This document shows, piece after piece, positions 9,367-18,642 of a DNA stretch of 64,000 nucleotides. The stretch covers positions 6,196,501 through 6,260,500 of the forward strand of contig NZ_CP152412.1 of the NCBI RefSeq assembly GCF_038957035.1. Direction: 5' to 3'. The notes beneath the pieces were generated by a model. The model saw only the letters and a list, made by a program, of their open reading frames with translations. It ran no database searches and had not been told where the DNA came from. The translations under genes and the position numbers were made by a program. The DNA comes from Bradyrhizobium sp. B097. Its GTDB lineage: Bacteria; Pseudomonadota; Alphaproteobacteria; Rhizobiales; Xanthobacteraceae. The first letter of the stretch is position 1. Each line of letters starts with the position of its first letter.

Positions 9367-9753
9367 AAAAGCAGCATTCCCGAAATGAAGCCCGCCCCGG
9401 GCAGCGGAATCGACATTGCAAAAGCCGTTCCGCAGCGGCCGATTTACCCGATGACGGGCAAAACGCCAACCGGCGGAGCCGCGGCGGCCTTCACTTCCTT
9501 GGCATAGTACGTGAAGCCGTGCGCTCCGATCGGCTACGCCGGACGCGGTGCCGCCGATCGCGCTCGCATCATCGTCAAAAAAGAGACGGCTCTGCTGCGA
9601 ATATGCGCTGGCCGAGCACGCCGTTTCGGCCGTCACGAGGCTAACGCATCGCTGCTCTGCGAAAATGTAGAGCGTGGTGAGCCGGCTGGCTCACCACGGC
9701 GGGATCGGTTGCCCCGACAACGATGTCTGTACGGCCGAGCCGGCGGCGCCGGA
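9367..9753. other. 387-bp intergenic stretch upstream of the RND operon
   Basis: No convincing gene is seen on either strand. The region must contain the promoter of the RND operon and the 3' end of the chemoreceptor transcript. The only clear structure is the hairpin at 9674-9697, listed separately. Open frames that cross it are extensions or antisense shadows of neighbouring genes. Confidence 0.6.
9674..9697 (-). terminator. Candidate terminator after the first chemoreceptor gene
   Basis: A perfect 10-bp stem, GTGGTGAGCC/GGCTCACCAC, with a 4-base GGCT loop, lies 57 bp downstream of the stop codon of the chemoreceptor gene read on the minus strand. The downstream minus-strand sequence contains TTTT but no long T-tract, so termination may be weak. 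Confidence 0.5.
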
Positions 9754-11460
9754 TCAGGCGGCGCGGACGGCGTTGAGGAACTTGCCGACTTCGAGCTTGA
9801 GGCGGCTGCTGTCGCCCGAGAGCGACTGCGCCGCCGACAGCACCTGGGTCGACGCCGAGCCGGTCTCATTGGCGCCGTGCTGCACGTCGGTAATGTTGGC
9901 CGAGACCTGTTGGGTCCCTTGCGCCGCCTGCTGCACGTTTCGGGATATTTCTTGCGTCGCCGCGCCCTGCTCCTCGATCGCGGCGGCAATGGCGGACGAG
10001 ATCTCCGACAGCCGCTCGATGGTCGAGCCGATGGCGCGGATCGCGGTCACGGAGTCTTCGGTCGCAGCCTGGATGCCGGAAACCTGCTGACCGATCTCTC
10101 CGGTCGCCTTTGCGGTCTGCTCCGCGAGTGCCTTCACCTCCGAGGCCACCACCGCGAAGCCACGTCCGGCATCGCCGGCGCGCGCCGCCTCGATGGTGGC
10201 GTTCAGCGCCAGCAGATTGGTCTGGCCGGCGATGGTGTTGATCAACTCGACGACGTCGCCGATCCGGGCGGCAGCCTTCGACAGCTCCCCGACCCGGTCA
10301 TTGGTCGCACGGGCCTGGTTGACGGCGTCGCCCGCCATCCGCGCCGATTCCTGCACCTGCCGGCTGATCTCGTTGACGGAGGATGACAGTTCTTCGGTTG
10401 CGGACGCCACCGACTGGACGTTGGTGGTGGCTTCCTCCGACGCCGCGGCGACGGTGGTGGCGAGGTTTTGCGAACGCTCGGCGGTCGAGGTCAGCGTGGT
10501 CGCCGACGCTTCGAGCTCGGTCGAGGCGGATGCGACGGTCTCGACGATCTCACCGATCGCGCGCTCAAACCCATCGGCCAGCTGCAACATGTCGGTGCGG
10601 CGCTGTGCGGCGGCGCGCGCTTCGATTTCCTTCTGCTCGCGCTCCATCCGGACCTTGGCAAGGCCGTTGTCCTTGAACACAAGCGCGGTCTTGGCGACGT
10701 CGCCGACCTCATCGCGGCGATCGGTGCCGTGCACCGGGATATCATATTGGCCATCGGCAATCTGCTGCAACATCGCGACGACGGCACGGATCGGCTTCGC
10801 GACACCGTATTGTCCGACGACGAAGCCGAACAGCAACCCGAGCAGGACCCCCGAAGCGGCAAGCAGGATCAATAGCTCCGAGGTCGATACGTACTCCTGC
10901 TCACTGGCCTTGACGTTGTCCCTGACCCGCTCGTCTTGGCGGTCGGCGACGGCCCGAACCCTGGCCTGAAGCTCTTCCGCGGCCGCGCGGCTCTTCATCG
11001 CGACGTCGCGCAGTTTCTCGGCGGACTGGGTCAGGTCGACCGCCTTCGCGCTCTCGACCGTGTCAAGCGTCTGCTTCAGCTGGGCCCGATAGGCCGACAG
11101 CGCCGATCGCACGCCGGGCAGCAGCGCGATGGTTTGCGGGTCCTGCGTCTTGCTGATCGTGGCGAGGCGCTCCTCGAGCGACTTGAACTGCTCATCGATC
11201 AGCGATCGCGCCGCAAGCCGGTTCTCGTCGCGCGGATCGAGCGCGCTGCGGAATTCGGCGCGATTGATCGCGAGCACGTTCTGGTTGGCCTCAGCCGACA
11301 GCAACGCGCGTTCCGCAGCGCGCGCGGTGACGACGCCGCGTTCGCTGAGCGATTTCAACGAGGAGATCCCGAGATAGGCGAGCATCCCGGCGATGATCGA
11401 GAGACCGCCCACAATCGCCAGTATCTTCGTGAGAATGCGGAATCTCGCCAGGAACATCAT
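9754..11460 (-). CDS. Methyl-accepting chemotaxis protein (first of tandem pair)
   Basis: A 568-residue transmembrane chemoreceptor. TM1 spans residues 11-31, a helical periplasmic sensor domain 32-194, TM2 about 195-217, and a HAMP domain follows to about 270. A long cytoplasmic coiled coil carries the conserved tip region ([20 protein letters not shown], then [14 protein letters not shown]). It would signal through CheW/CheA to the flagellar motor. There is no CheR-docking pentapeptide at the C-terminus (ends NAVRAA). The first two codons are both ATG; either 11460 or 11457 could be used. The signalling half is almost identical to that of the neighbouring receptor, whereas the sensor domains differ. 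Confidence 0.93.
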   Translation of the reverse strand: MMFLARFRILTKILAIVGGLSIIAGMLAYLGISSLKSLSERGVVTARAAERALLSAEANQNVLAINRAEFRSALDPRDENRLAARSLIDEQFKSLEERLATISKTQDPQTIALLPGVRSALSAYRAQLKQTLDTVESAKAVDLTQSAEKLRDVAMKSRAAAEELQARVRAVADRQDERVRDNVKASEQEYVSTSELLILLAASGVLLGLLFGFVVGQYGVAKPIRAVVAMLQQIADGQYDIPVHGTDRRDEVGDVAKTALVFKDNGLAKVRMEREQKEIEARAAAQRRTDMLQLADGFERAIGEIVETVASASTELEASATTLTSTAERSQNLATTVAAASEEATTNVQSVASATEELSSSVNEISRQVQESARMAGDAVNQARATNDRVGELSKAAARIGDVVELINTIAGQTNLLALNATIEAARAGDAGRGFAVVASEVKALAEQTAKATGEIGQQVSGIQAATEDSVTAIRAIGSTIERLSEISSAIAAAIEEQGAATQEISRNVQQAAQGTQQVSANITDVQHGANETGSASTQVLSAAQSLSGDSSRLKLEVGKFLNAVRAA

Positions 11461-11600
11461 CCGGTGCCTCGTTTGGAATGGATTTCGCGATTCTGTGCGG
11501 GTGGTCGCGTCGCGCCACAGCAGGTTAACGCGCGCGGAACTACGGTTCGTTAATCACACATACAGTGGAACTACTGAGCACCGCATCCAGGCAAAGAAAA

Positions 11601-11624
11601 ATGCCCGGCCTTTCGACCGGGCAT
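11601..11624 (-). terminator. Rho-independent terminator of the second chemoreceptor gene
   Basis: Read on the minus strand: stem ATGCCCGG / CCGGGCAT (11617-11624 with 11601-11608), loop of 8 bases, followed immediately by TTTTCTTT (11593-11600). It lies about 30 bp after the stop codon of the receptor gene 11653-13344. It separates the two receptor genes, suggesting each has its own transcript. Confidence 0.8.
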
Positions 11625-11652
11625 TGTTCGATGGTCAGAGATTCGGCCGGCG

Positions 11653-13344
11653 TCAGGCGGCGCGGACGGCGTCGAGGAATTTGCCGACTTCGAGCTTGAG
11701 GCGGTTGCTGTCACCCGAGAGCGACTGCGCCGCCGACAGCACCTGGGTCGAAGCCGAGCCGGTTTCGTTGGCGCCGTGCTGCACGTCGGTGATGTTGGCC
11801 GAGACCTGCTGGGTGCCCTGCGCCGCCTGCTGCACGTTGCGGGAAATCTCTTGCGTCGCCGCGCCCTGCTCTTCGACCGCGGCGGCGATGGTGGAGGAGA
11901 TCTCCGACAGCCGCTCGATGGTCGACGAGATTTCCTTGATCGCGCCGACCGACTCCTGGGTCGCGGTCTGGATGCCGGCGATCTGCTGGCCGATCTCGCC
12001 GGTCGCCTTCGCGGTCTGCTCGGCCAGCGCCTTCACCTCGGATGCCACGACCGCGAAGCCGCGGCCGGCTTCACCGGCGCGCGCCGCCTCGATGGTGGCG
12101 TTCAGCGCCAGCAGATTGGTCTGGCCGGCAATCGTGTTGATCAGTTCGACGACGTCGCCGATGCGCGCGGCGGCCTTCGACAACTCGCTGACGCGATCGT
12201 TGGTGGTGCGCGCCTGGCCGACGGCATCGCCCGCCATCCGCGCCGATTCCTGGACCTGGCGGCTGATCTCGGTCACCGACGACGACAGCTCTTCGGTCGC
12301 CGACGCCACCGACTGCACGTTGGTCGAGGCTTCCTCGGACGCAGCGGCAACCGAGGTGGTCAGCTCCTGCGAACGCCGTGCGGTCGACGACAGCGTAGAG
12401 GCCGAGGCTTCGAGCTGGGTCGAGGCCGACGACACGGTCTGCACGATCTCACCGATCATCTGCTCGAAATTGCGGGTGATGGTATCGACCCGGCGGCCGC
12501 GCTCGATCTTGGCTTCGGCATCGGCGGCGGCGGCCTCATCGGCAGCCTTCTTCGCGACCAGGGCCTCCTTGAACACCTGCAATGTGTCGGCCATAGCACC
12601 GATCTCGGTCTTCTCGCCCCGGTGCGGCACTTCCGCGGTCAGGTCGCCGCGGCCGAGCGCCTGCATCGGGCTCACGATCGAGGCAATGCCCGACGAGATG
12701 TCGCGGACCGTGTAGAGGCTGACGCCAACCGCGATCAGGATGGCAAAGCCGAGGATCGCCGCCACCATGATCAGGGCCGAGCTGTAATTGTTCGCAGCGT
12801 CCTGCGCGGCCTTGTCGGCACCGGTGTTGTTGAAATCGATGTCCTTGTTCAGGATCTCGTCCGCCTCGAGACCGATCTTGTTCACGACCTTGGTGTTGAG
12901 CTCGTGCGCCTCATGCGGAAGCTTGCCGGCTTCCTTGCGCGACAGGCTCATCACCTCCTCGGTGCCCTTGCGGTACTTGTCCCAGGTGTCGGACCACTGC
13001 CGGTAGAGCGCCCGCTCTTCGGGTGAAGTGATCATCGGCTCGTACTTGGCGCGGGCCTTTGTGTTCATCTCGACGACGCTGGCGAGGGTCTTTTCGGCGG
13101 CCAGCTTCTCTTCGAGGGTTTCCGAGAGCATGTGTTCGCGGATCACGTTGCGGTAGGTGATGACCCCGGCACGCAGCTCGCCGAGCACGCGCACGCTCGG
13201 CAGCCAGTTGGTCGTGATGTCGACGGTGCTGGCGTTGATCGCCCGCATATTCCAGACTGCAAGCAGGCCCATGCCCGTCAACGCGACAAGCAGGAACGCA
13301 ACCGCGGCAATGATCTTGGCGCGGATCGAGAATTTGGCGAACAT
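11653..13344 (-). CDS. Methyl-accepting chemotaxis protein with four-helix-bundle sensor (second of tandem pair)
   Basis: A 563-residue chemoreceptor. TM1 is about residues 11-31 and a periplasmic 4HB_MCP-type helical bundle spans 32-188 ([23 protein letters not shown] is the typical start). TM2 is about 190-210, a HAMP domain reaches to about 265, and the cytoplasmic signalling coiled coil has the hairpin [20 protein letters not shown]. The protein ends LDAVRAA with no CheR pentapeptide. The ligand is unknown. The last about 280 residues are nearly identical to the neighbouring receptor at 9754-11460, pointing to duplication or gene conversion. Its own terminator follows at 11601-11624. Confidence 0.93.
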   Translation of the reverse strand: MFAKFSIRAKIIAAVAFLLVALTGMGLLAVWNMRAINASTVDITTNWLPSVRVLGELRAGVITYRNVIREHMLSETLEEKLAAEKTLASVVEMNTKARAKYEPMITSPEERALYRQWSDTWDKYRKGTEEVMSLSRKEAGKLPHEAHELNTKVVNKIGLEADEILNKDIDFNNTGADKAAQDAANNYSSALIMVAAILGFAILIAVGVSLYTVRDISSGIASIVSPMQALGRGDLTAEVPHRGEKTEIGAMADTLQVFKEALVAKKAADEAAAADAEAKIERGRRVDTITRNFEQMIGEIVQTVSSASTQLEASASTLSSTARRSQELTTSVAAASEEASTNVQSVASATEELSSSVTEISRQVQESARMAGDAVGQARTTNDRVSELSKAAARIGDVVELINTIAGQTNLLALNATIEAARAGEAGRGFAVVASEVKALAEQTAKATGEIGQQIAGIQTATQESVGAIKEISSTIERLSEISSTIAAAVEEQGAATQEISRNVQQAAQGTQQVSANITDVQHGANETGSASTQVLSAAQSLSGDSNRLKLEVGKFLDAVRAA

Positions 13345-13522
13345 CGTGGGGTCTCTTGGGTGCCGGGCTCGCGAGGCCCGTTCGTACTGAAAGAAGATTA
13401 ATGGCGCGGCGGTGCGCCGCAGGTATCAAAGCCAGCCCCCCTCCTTAAGTAGGGTTAATTTGGTTCACCGTTGAACTACGGAGATATCGGTCATCAGCCC
13501 GACATGATGCGCAACGGGCGCA

Positions 13523-14812
13523 TCAAGGCATCAATGCCAGCGCGTCCGAGAAGAACTCCGGCCCGCCGAAATTGCCTGATTTCAGGGCAAGCACCATCTC
13601 GCTTTTTCCAGCACCGACCGCGCGCAGAACCGGCACGCCCGCAGCGATTTCCGCCCCGACCAGGAATCCCGGGATGCCCAGGCGATCGACCACAGCGCCT
13701 GAAGTTTCACCACCGGCGACCACCAGCCTGTGCACGCCGGACCGCACCAGTCCTTCCGCGAGGTCGGCCATCGCCTGCTCGATCGCATGTCCGGCTGCAT
13801 CACGGCCATGACGGGATTGCAGAGCAGCCACCTCATCTGGAGTCGAACTGCTGGCGATCAGGATCGGCCCCGTGCCGAGCCGCTCTTTGGCCCAGGCGAG
13901 CGCGCGCTGCGCCTCGTCCCTGCCGGCGATCACCCGCTCGGGGTCGAGGTGCAGGACCGGCATCACCTTCTCGGCGCTGGCGATCTGGCGCAGGGTCGCC
14001 TGCGAGCAACTGCCGGCGAGGCAGGCGGCCGGCCCGCCGATCGCAGCGCTGGTCACGGCATTCACTTCAGCCGATTTGGCCTTGCCTGCGGCGACCAGCG
14101 CCCGCGCCAATCCAAGCCCGATGCCGGAGGCGCCGACCGAGAGACCGTGATCCAGCGCCACCTGCCCGATGGTTTCGAGGTCGCGGTCGAACACCGCGTC
14201 GACGATCGCAGCGCCGATGCCGCTGCGCGCAAGCTCGGCGAGCTTTGCGCGAACGGCCTCCGTGCCGCGGCTCAGCGTCGCCAGATCGACCAGGCCGATC
14301 CTGGTCGTGCTCTGGCGCGCCAACACGCGGACCAGATTGGAATCATGCATCGGGTTGAGCGGATGGTCCTTCAACGGGCTCTCGTTCAGCGGCACCGAGC
14401 CGACGAACAGATTGCCCTGATAGACGGTCCGGCCGGTTTCCGGGAAAGCCGGTGTCACCAGCACGATATTGTCGTTGGAGTCGGCGCGCAGCGCGTCCAT
14501 CACCGGACCGATATTGCCGGCATCGGTGGAATCGAAGGTTGAGCAGATCTTGAACAGGATATGCCTGGCGCCGCGGCCGCGCAGCCAGCTCTCCGCGGCG
14601 CGCGAACGCGTCACGGCAACGCCGGCCTCGATCGAGCGGCTCTTCAGCGACACCACGACGGCGTCGACCTCGGGCAGCGCGAGATCGTCCGCGGGCACGC
14701 CGATGGTCTGCACCGTGCGCAGGCCGGCGCGGGTCAGCGTGTTGGCGAGGTCGGAGGCGCCGGTATAGTCGTCGGCGATGCAACCGAGTGACAAGTTTCC
14801 GGCTCGCGTCAC
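13523..14812 (-). CDS. otnK: 3-oxo-tetronate kinase (four-carbon acid sugar kinase, DUF1537)
   Basis: A 429-residue two-domain kinase. The N-terminal domain opens with LGCIADDYTGASDLANTL (family substrate-binding start) and contains KICSTFDSTDAGNIGPV and TPAFPETGRTVYQG. The C-terminal nucleotide-binding domain ends with VVAGGETSGAVVDRLG and GPEFFSDAL. OtnK phosphorylates 3-oxo-tetronate to its 4-phosphate using ATP. GTG at 14812 overlaps the otnI stop as GTGA, so the genes are coupled. It is the last gene of ltnD-otnI-otnK. Whether the substrate is the L- or D-form cannot be told from sequence, although adjacent ltnD suggests L-threonate. Confidence 0.88.
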   Translation of the reverse strand: MTRAGNLSLGCIADDYTGASDLANTLTRAGLRTVQTIGVPADDLALPEVDAVVVSLKSRSIEAGVAVTRSRAAESWLRGRGARHILFKICSTFDSTDAGNIGPVMDALRADSNDNIVLVTPAFPETGRTVYQGNLFVGSVPLNESPLKDHPLNPMHDSNLVRVLARQSTTRIGLVDLATLSRGTEAVRAKLAELARSGIGAAIVDAVFDRDLETIGQVALDHGLSVGASGIGLGLARALVAAGKAKSAEVNAVTSAAIGGPAACLAGSCSQATLRQIASAEKVMPVLHLDPERVIAGRDEAQRALAWAKERLGTGPILIASSSTPDEVAALQSRHGRDAAGHAIEQAMADLAEGLVRSGVHRLVVAGGETSGAVVDRLGIPGFLVGAEIAAGVPVLRAVGAGKSEMVLALKSGNFGGPEFFSDALALMP

Positions 14813-15591
14813 GGCTTCACTCCGGCATAGGGCTTGAACCAGGCGAGACCGTCGGTGGTCTTGCCGCGCGGATTATATTCGCAGCCGACAAAGCCGCCAT
14901 AGCCGAGCCGGTCCAGCTCGTCGAACAGGAACGGATAGTTCAGCTCCTCGCCGTCGGGCTCGTTGCGCGAGGGGATCGAGGCGATCTGGACGTGGCCGAT
15001 GATCGGCATCATCTCGCGCAGCCGCATCGTGACGTCGCCATGGATGATCTGGCAGTGATAGATGTCGAACTGCAGCTTGAGATTCGCGATATCAAGCTCG
15101 TTGATCAGGTCGCGCGCGAAGATGAAGTCGTTGAGGAAATAGCCGGGCACGTTGCGCGGATTGATCGGCTCGATCACGACGTCGAGGCCGTGCGGCGCGA
15201 AGAACTCCGCGGCATACGCGACCGATTTGCGAAACGCCGCGACCGCCCTGGCATCGCTGCGGTCGGCGATGCCGGCCATCAGATGCACGCGCTTGACGCC
15301 GGTCGCCTGCGCATAAGGCAGCGCGGTCTTCAGGCTCGCTTGCAAATCGGCGAAGCGATCGGGCAGCGCGGCAAATCCCTTCTCGCCGGCGTTCCAGTCG
15401 CCCGGCGGCAGGTTGAACAGCGCCTGCGTCAGCCCTGCGCCTTTCAGCCGCTTGCCGACCTCCTCCGCCGGATGGTCGTACGGAAACAGGAACTCGACCG
15501 CGGTGAAGCCCGCTTTCGCCGCCGCCTCGAAGCGGTCGAGGAACGGGACCTCGTTGAACATCATGGTGAGGTTGGCGGCAAAGCGGGGCAT
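14809..15591 (-). CDS. otnI: 2-oxo-tetronate isomerase (hydroxypyruvate isomerase-like TIM barrel)
   Basis: A 260-residue sugar-phosphate-isomerase-type TIM barrel. It starts PRFAANLTMMFNEVPFLDRFEAAAKAGF as in Hyi/OtnI. The metal/substrate region includes VVIEPINPR, LQFDIYHCQIIHGDV, GHVQIASIPSRNEP and GCEYNPRGKT, giving the usual Glu-Asp-His-Glu set. In the four-carbon acid sugar route it converts 2-oxo-tetronate to 3-oxo-tetronate. The alternative, hydroxypyruvate isomerase, is less likely given the otnK, ltnD and otnC neighbours. It lies 12 bp after ltnD and its stop overlaps the otnK start. Confidence 0.87.
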   Translation of the reverse strand: MPRFAANLTMMFNEVPFLDRFEAAAKAGFTAVEFLFPYDHPAEEVGKRLKGAGLTQALFNLPPGDWNAGEKGFAALPDRFADLQASLKTALPYAQATGVKRVHLMAGIADRSDARAVAAFRKSVAYAAEFFAPHGLDVVIEPINPRNVPGYFLNDFIFARDLINELDIANLKLQFDIYHCQIIHGDVTMRLREMMPIIGHVQIASIPSRNEPDGEELNYPFLFDELDRLGYGGFVGCEYNPRGKTTDGLAWFKPYAGVKP

Positions 15592-15603
15592 CGCGGGATC
15601 CTG

Positions 15604-16515
15604 TTATTTCGCGCCGGGAAGCTTGGTGCCGGTGACCTGCGCATACATCCGCGCCACCGACGCATCGTCGTCGCGGCCCATCCCGGCGGCCGATGTCATC
15701 AGGAACATCTGCAGCGCCGCGGCCGAGACCGGCACCGGGAAGCGCGCATTGCGCGCCATATCCTGGATGATGCCGAGGTCCTTGACGAAAATCTCCACCG
15801 CGCTGCGCGGCGCGTAGTCGCCGTCGAGCACATGCGGGATGCGGTTCTCGAACATCCAGGAATTGCCCGCGGAGGCCGTGATCACCTCATAGACCTTGCG
15901 GATATCGAGGCCCTGTTTGGCGGCAAAGGCGATCGCCTCGGAGGCAGCGGCAATATGCACACCGGCCAGCAGCTGGTTGATCATCTTGAAGGCGGCGCCC
16001 TGCCCTGCGGCATCGCCGAGCTCGTAGAGCTTTGCCGCCATCGCATCCAGCGCCGGCCGCGCCTTCGCGAACGCCGCCGCGCTGCCGGAGGCGAGGATTG
16101 TCAATTCGCCCTGGGCCGCACGTTGCGCGCCGCCGGAGATCGGTGCATCCAGATAATGCCGGCCGGTCGCCTCCAGCTGCTTGGCCAGCCGCCGCGCGAT
16201 ATCGGGGTCCATGGTCGCCGAGGAGATAAAGACCGCGTCCTCGGCCAGGGTCTCGGCGGCGCCGTCCTTGCCGAACAGGATGGCTTCGGTCTGCGCCGCA
16301 TTGACGACGACGCTGACGACGATGTCGGCCCCTTTTGCCGCCTCGGCCGGCGTTTTCGCGCCCTTGCCGCCGTCGGCCACGAAGCGCGCGACGACATCGG
16401 CCGACACGTCGCAGCCGGTCACCACAAGACCGGCGCGCTTGAGCGAGGTCGCCATGCCGTATCCCATCGAGCCCAGCCCGATGACAGCGACGTGCGGTGT
16501 TGCGGAACTGGACAT
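15604..16515 (-). CDS. ltnD: L-threonate dehydrogenase (beta-hydroxyacid dehydrogenase family)
   Basis: A 303-residue NAD-dependent dehydrogenase. It has the Rossmann GLGSMGYGMA at residues 13-22, the substrate motif DAPISGGAQRAAQGEL at 123-138 and the catalytic lysine at about 177 in AAFKMINQLLAGVH. The family oxidises L-threonate to 2-oxo-tetronate. ATG at 16515 has GAGGAT about 7 bases upstream. It is the first gene of the minus-strand otn operon and divergent from otnC. Related enzymes (tartronate semialdehyde reductase, 3-hydroxyisobutyrate dehydrogenase) are the alternatives, but context favours threonate. Confidence 0.88.
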   Translation of the reverse strand: MSSSATPHVAVIGLGSMGYGMATSLKRAGLVVTGCDVSADVVARFVADGGKGAKTPAEAAKGADIVVSVVVNAAQTEAILFGKDGAAETLAEDAVFISSATMDPDIARRLAKQLEATGRHYLDAPISGGAQRAAQGELTILASGSAAAFAKARPALDAMAAKLYELGDAAGQGAAFKMINQLLAGVHIAAASEAIAFAAKQGLDIRKVYEVITASAGNSWMFENRIPHVLDGDYAPRSAVEIFVKDLGIIQDMARNARFPVPVSAAALQMFLMTSAAGMGRDDDASVARMYAQVTGTKLPGAK

Positions 16516-16708
16516 GCGGCGATCCTCAAATTTTTACTTGATTGCGCATGGAACGGTTTCCCATCTTTCCGGATCATGCGCGCTTACTGCTTGCCTATCA
16601 CGGCTTGGCCGCGCTGCCAAAGCATGAGACAAAGCGGAAAACGGATAGCGCCAAGGCCAAATGAGGCGCACGAAACTAGGTGGACGAAATCAGGCGGGGC
16701 GAAACCAG

Positions 16709-17365
16709 GTGAGCGATACAAAGCTTCGTGAGGATATCTGCCGCTTCGGCCGCTCGCTGTTCGAGCGTGGGCTGACGCCGGGCTCCTCGGGCAATATCAG
16801 CGTCCGGCTCGACGACGGCGGCTGGCTGGTGACGCCGACCAACGCCTCGCTCGGTTTCCTCGATCCGGCGAAAATGTCGCGGCTCGACGCCGACGGCCGC
16901 CTCATCTCCGGCGACGCCCCGACCAAGGAAGTGCCGCTGCACACCGCGCTTTACCAGACCCGCGCCAGCGCCGGCGCGGTGGTGCATCTGCACTCGACTC
17001 ATTCGGTCGCGCTTTCGATGCTGCCCGAGATCGACCCACGCGCCGTGCTGCCGCCGATGACGGCCTACTACGTCATGAAATGCGGCCAGACCGCGCTGGT
17101 GCCCTATTATCGCCCCGGCGACCCCGCCGTTGCCGACGCGATCAGGGGGCTGGCCGGGAAATACTCATCGGTGCTGCTCGCCAATCACGGCCCCGTCGTC
17201 TCCGGCGACACGCTGGAAGCCGCGGTGTTCGCGACCGAGGAGCTGGAGGAAACCGCCAAACTCTATCTGCTGCTGCGCGGGCTGAACCCGCGCTATCTCT
17301 CGCCCGAACAGGTGGCGGATTTGACCAGGACGTTCGGGCTCGTGCTGCCGGATCACCCTCGCTAG
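16709..17365 (+). CDS. otnC: 3-oxo-tetronate 4-phosphate decarboxylase (class II aldolase fold)
   Basis: A 218-residue class II aldolase/adducin-type enzyme. It has GLTPGSSGNISVRL near the N-terminus, a KEVPLHTALYQTR segment, the zinc-binding HLHSTHSVALSML and SSVLLANHGPVVSGDTLEAA. OtnC decarboxylates 3-oxo-tetronate 4-phosphate to dihydroxyacetone phosphate and completes the route begun by LtnD, OtnI and OtnK. GTG 16709 is preferred: GGCGGGGC lies 8-15 bases upstream and the length then fits family members of about 210 residues. The frame also has an ATG at 16661 that would add 16 basic residues. It is transcribed away from ltnD. Confidence 0.85.
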   Translation: MSDTKLREDICRFGRSLFERGLTPGSSGNISVRLDDGGWLVTPTNASLGFLDPAKMSRLDADGRLISGDAPTKEVPLHTALYQTRASAGAVVHLHSTHSVALSMLPEIDPRAVLPPMTAYYVMKCGQTALVPYYRPGDPAVADAIRGLAGKYSSVLLANHGPVVSGDTLEAAVFATEELEETAKLYLLLRGLNPRYLSPEQVADLTRTFGLVLPDHPR

Positions 17366-17398
17366 ATCAAACAAAGGTGAGATATACGGAGAACGGTC

Positions 17399-17689
17399 AT
17401 GATGAGGTTTACGGGATTTGCATTCACTGCGCTGCTCGTCAGCGGCCTGGCGGGATCGACCGCACAGGCCGAGCAGACCTTGCCGGACCTGCTGGCGGTA
17501 CAGCTGCGGGCGCAAGGTTATGCCTGCGACAAGCCGCTCAAGGCCGAACGGGACGACAAGCTCTCGAAGCCCGACAATGAGGCCTGGACGCTGACCTGCA
17601 GCAACGCGACCTATCGCGTCAGCCGCGTGCCGGATCTTGCCGCGAAGGTCGAGAAGGTCGAGAAGGTCGAAGAGGGCAAGGACAAGTAG
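17399..17689 (+). CDS. Small secreted hypothetical protein
   Basis: A 96-residue protein with a clear signal peptide (MMRFTGFAFTALLVSGLAG, cleavage likely after STAQA). The mature part has two cysteines (YACDKPL and LTCSNATYRV) that could form one disulfide, and it ends in a lysine/glutamate repeat (KVEKVEKVEEGK). The start is supported by GGAGAA 7 bases upstream. It is probably periplasmic. The pattern DLLAVQLRAQGYACDKPL is shared with small alphaproteobacterial secreted proteins of unknown function; no role is proposed. It lies 33 bp after otnC on the same strand. Confidence 0.7.
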   Translation: MMRFTGFAFTALLVSGLAGSTAQAEQTLPDLLAVQLRAQGYACDKPLKAERDDKLSKPDNEAWTLTCSNATYRVSRVPDLAAKVEKVEKVEEGKDK

Positions 17690-17706
17690 GATGCGTGGGC
17701 TGGGTT

Positions 17707-17778
17707 CGTAGCCCGCATGAGCGCAGCGATATGCGGGACATATCGATCCCGGATGTCGCTTCGCTCATCCGGGCTGCG
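17707..17778. repeat. Palindromic intergenic repeat (family B)
   Basis: CGTAGCCCGCATGAGCGCAGCG on the left pairs with CGCTTCGCTCATCCGGGCTGCG on the right. It is a somewhat diverged copy of the family at 4902-4991 and 57750-57834. Confidence 0.8.
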
Positions 17779-17807
17779 GGCTGGATGGCGCGCACCACAT
17801 ATACCGG

Positions 17808-17910
17808 CGTCATCCTGAGGTGCGCGCCCCTTCGGCGCGCCTCGAAGGAAGGCCGCGGGCGCGGGGGGCTCATCCTTCGAGGCTCGCTCCGCTCGCACCT
17901 CAGGATGACG
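17808..17910. repeat. Palindromic intergenic repeat (family C, CGTCATCCTGAGGTGCG type)
   Basis: A 103-bp inverted repeat. CGTCATCCTGAGGTGCG on the left pairs with CGCACCTCAGGATGACG on the right, and an inner hairpin CCTCGAAGGA/TCCTTCGAGG lies between. Copies are at 29306-29402 and 60245-60354. It lies directly downstream of livF. Confidence 0.88.
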
Positions 17911-17937
17911 TCTGCGTACGTGGAGGCGTTGCAGAAG

Positions 17938-18642
17938 CTACAGCCCCAGATACGCCTTGCGCACATCGGGATTGCCGGTGATCTCGGCGGCGGTGCCCTG
18001 CATCAGCACGCGGCCGGTCTGCAGGATGTAGGCGCGGTCGGCGATCTCCAGGCACTCGGCCATGCGCTGCTCGACGATCAGGACCGTCATGCCGGCGTCG
18101 CGGATGCGCTTCACGGCCTGGAAGATCTCGTCGACCAGCTTCGGCATGATGCCCTGCGACGGTTCGTCGAGCATCAGAAGCCGCGGCCGCGTCATCAGCG
18201 CGCGGCCGATCGCGAGCATCTGCTGCTCGCCGCCGGACAAGGTCTCCGCGCGCTGCTCGAGCCGCTCGCCGAGCCGCGGGAACAGATTGAACACCAGATC
18301 GAGCGGCGCATCGCGGTCGGATTGGCTGCGATAGAGATAGCTGCCGAGCCGTAGATTGTCGCGCACCGAGAGCCGCGGAAACAGCCGGCGGTTCTCCGGC
18401 ACGAAGGCGATGCCACCCGCCGTGATGACGTGCTGCGGCTGGCCGTCGATGCGCTTGCCGTCGAAGGTGACGGTGCCTGCGCGCGGCCGCTCGGCGCCGG
18501 CGATCGATTTTAAAAGCGTCGACTTGCCCGCACCGTTGGCGCCGGCGACGCAGACGATCTCGCCCTTGGTGACGTCGATCGACACCGAGGAGATCGCAAC
18601 CAGGCCCTGATAGGCGGTGGTGACTTCACGCACCGACAGCAT
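17938..18642 (-). CDS. livF: Branched-chain amino acid-type ABC transporter ATP-binding protein LivF
   Basis: A 234-residue ABC ATPase of the LivF group. It has Walker A GANGAGKST, Q-loop FVPENRRLFPRLSVRDNL, signature LSGGEQQMLAIGRAL, Walker B LLMLDEPSQG and H-loop VEQR. It is cytoplasmic and energises import with LivG. Its start overlaps the livG stop by 17 bp. It is the last gene of the DUF1445-SBP-livHMGF run. Confidence 0.93.
   Translation of the reverse strand: MLSVREVTTAYQGLVAISSVSIDVTKGEIVCVAGANGAGKSTLLKSIAGAERPRAGTVTFDGKRIDGQPQHVITAGGIAFVPENRRLFPRLSVRDNLRLGSYLYRSQSDRDAPLDLVFNLFPRLGERLEQRAETLSGGEQQMLAIGRALMTRPRLLMLDEPSQGIMPKLVDEIFQAVKRIRDAGMTVLIVEQRMAECLEIADRAYILQTGRVLMQGTAAEITGNPDVRKAYLGL

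Noticed and set aside
7297..9507. 736-codon open frame on the plus strand
   Set aside because: It is antisense to the RND permease gene; its protein is a low-complexity run of D, H, R and A caused by GC-rich codon structure.
9511..10386. 291-codon plus-strand frame near the chemoreceptor gene
   Set aside because: Most of it is antisense to the chemoreceptor, with biased composition. The rest lies in non-coding DNA.
14788..16731. 647-codon open frame on the plus strand
   Set aside because: It spans antisense through otnK, otnI and ltnD, with no domain similarity and arginine/alanine-rich composition.
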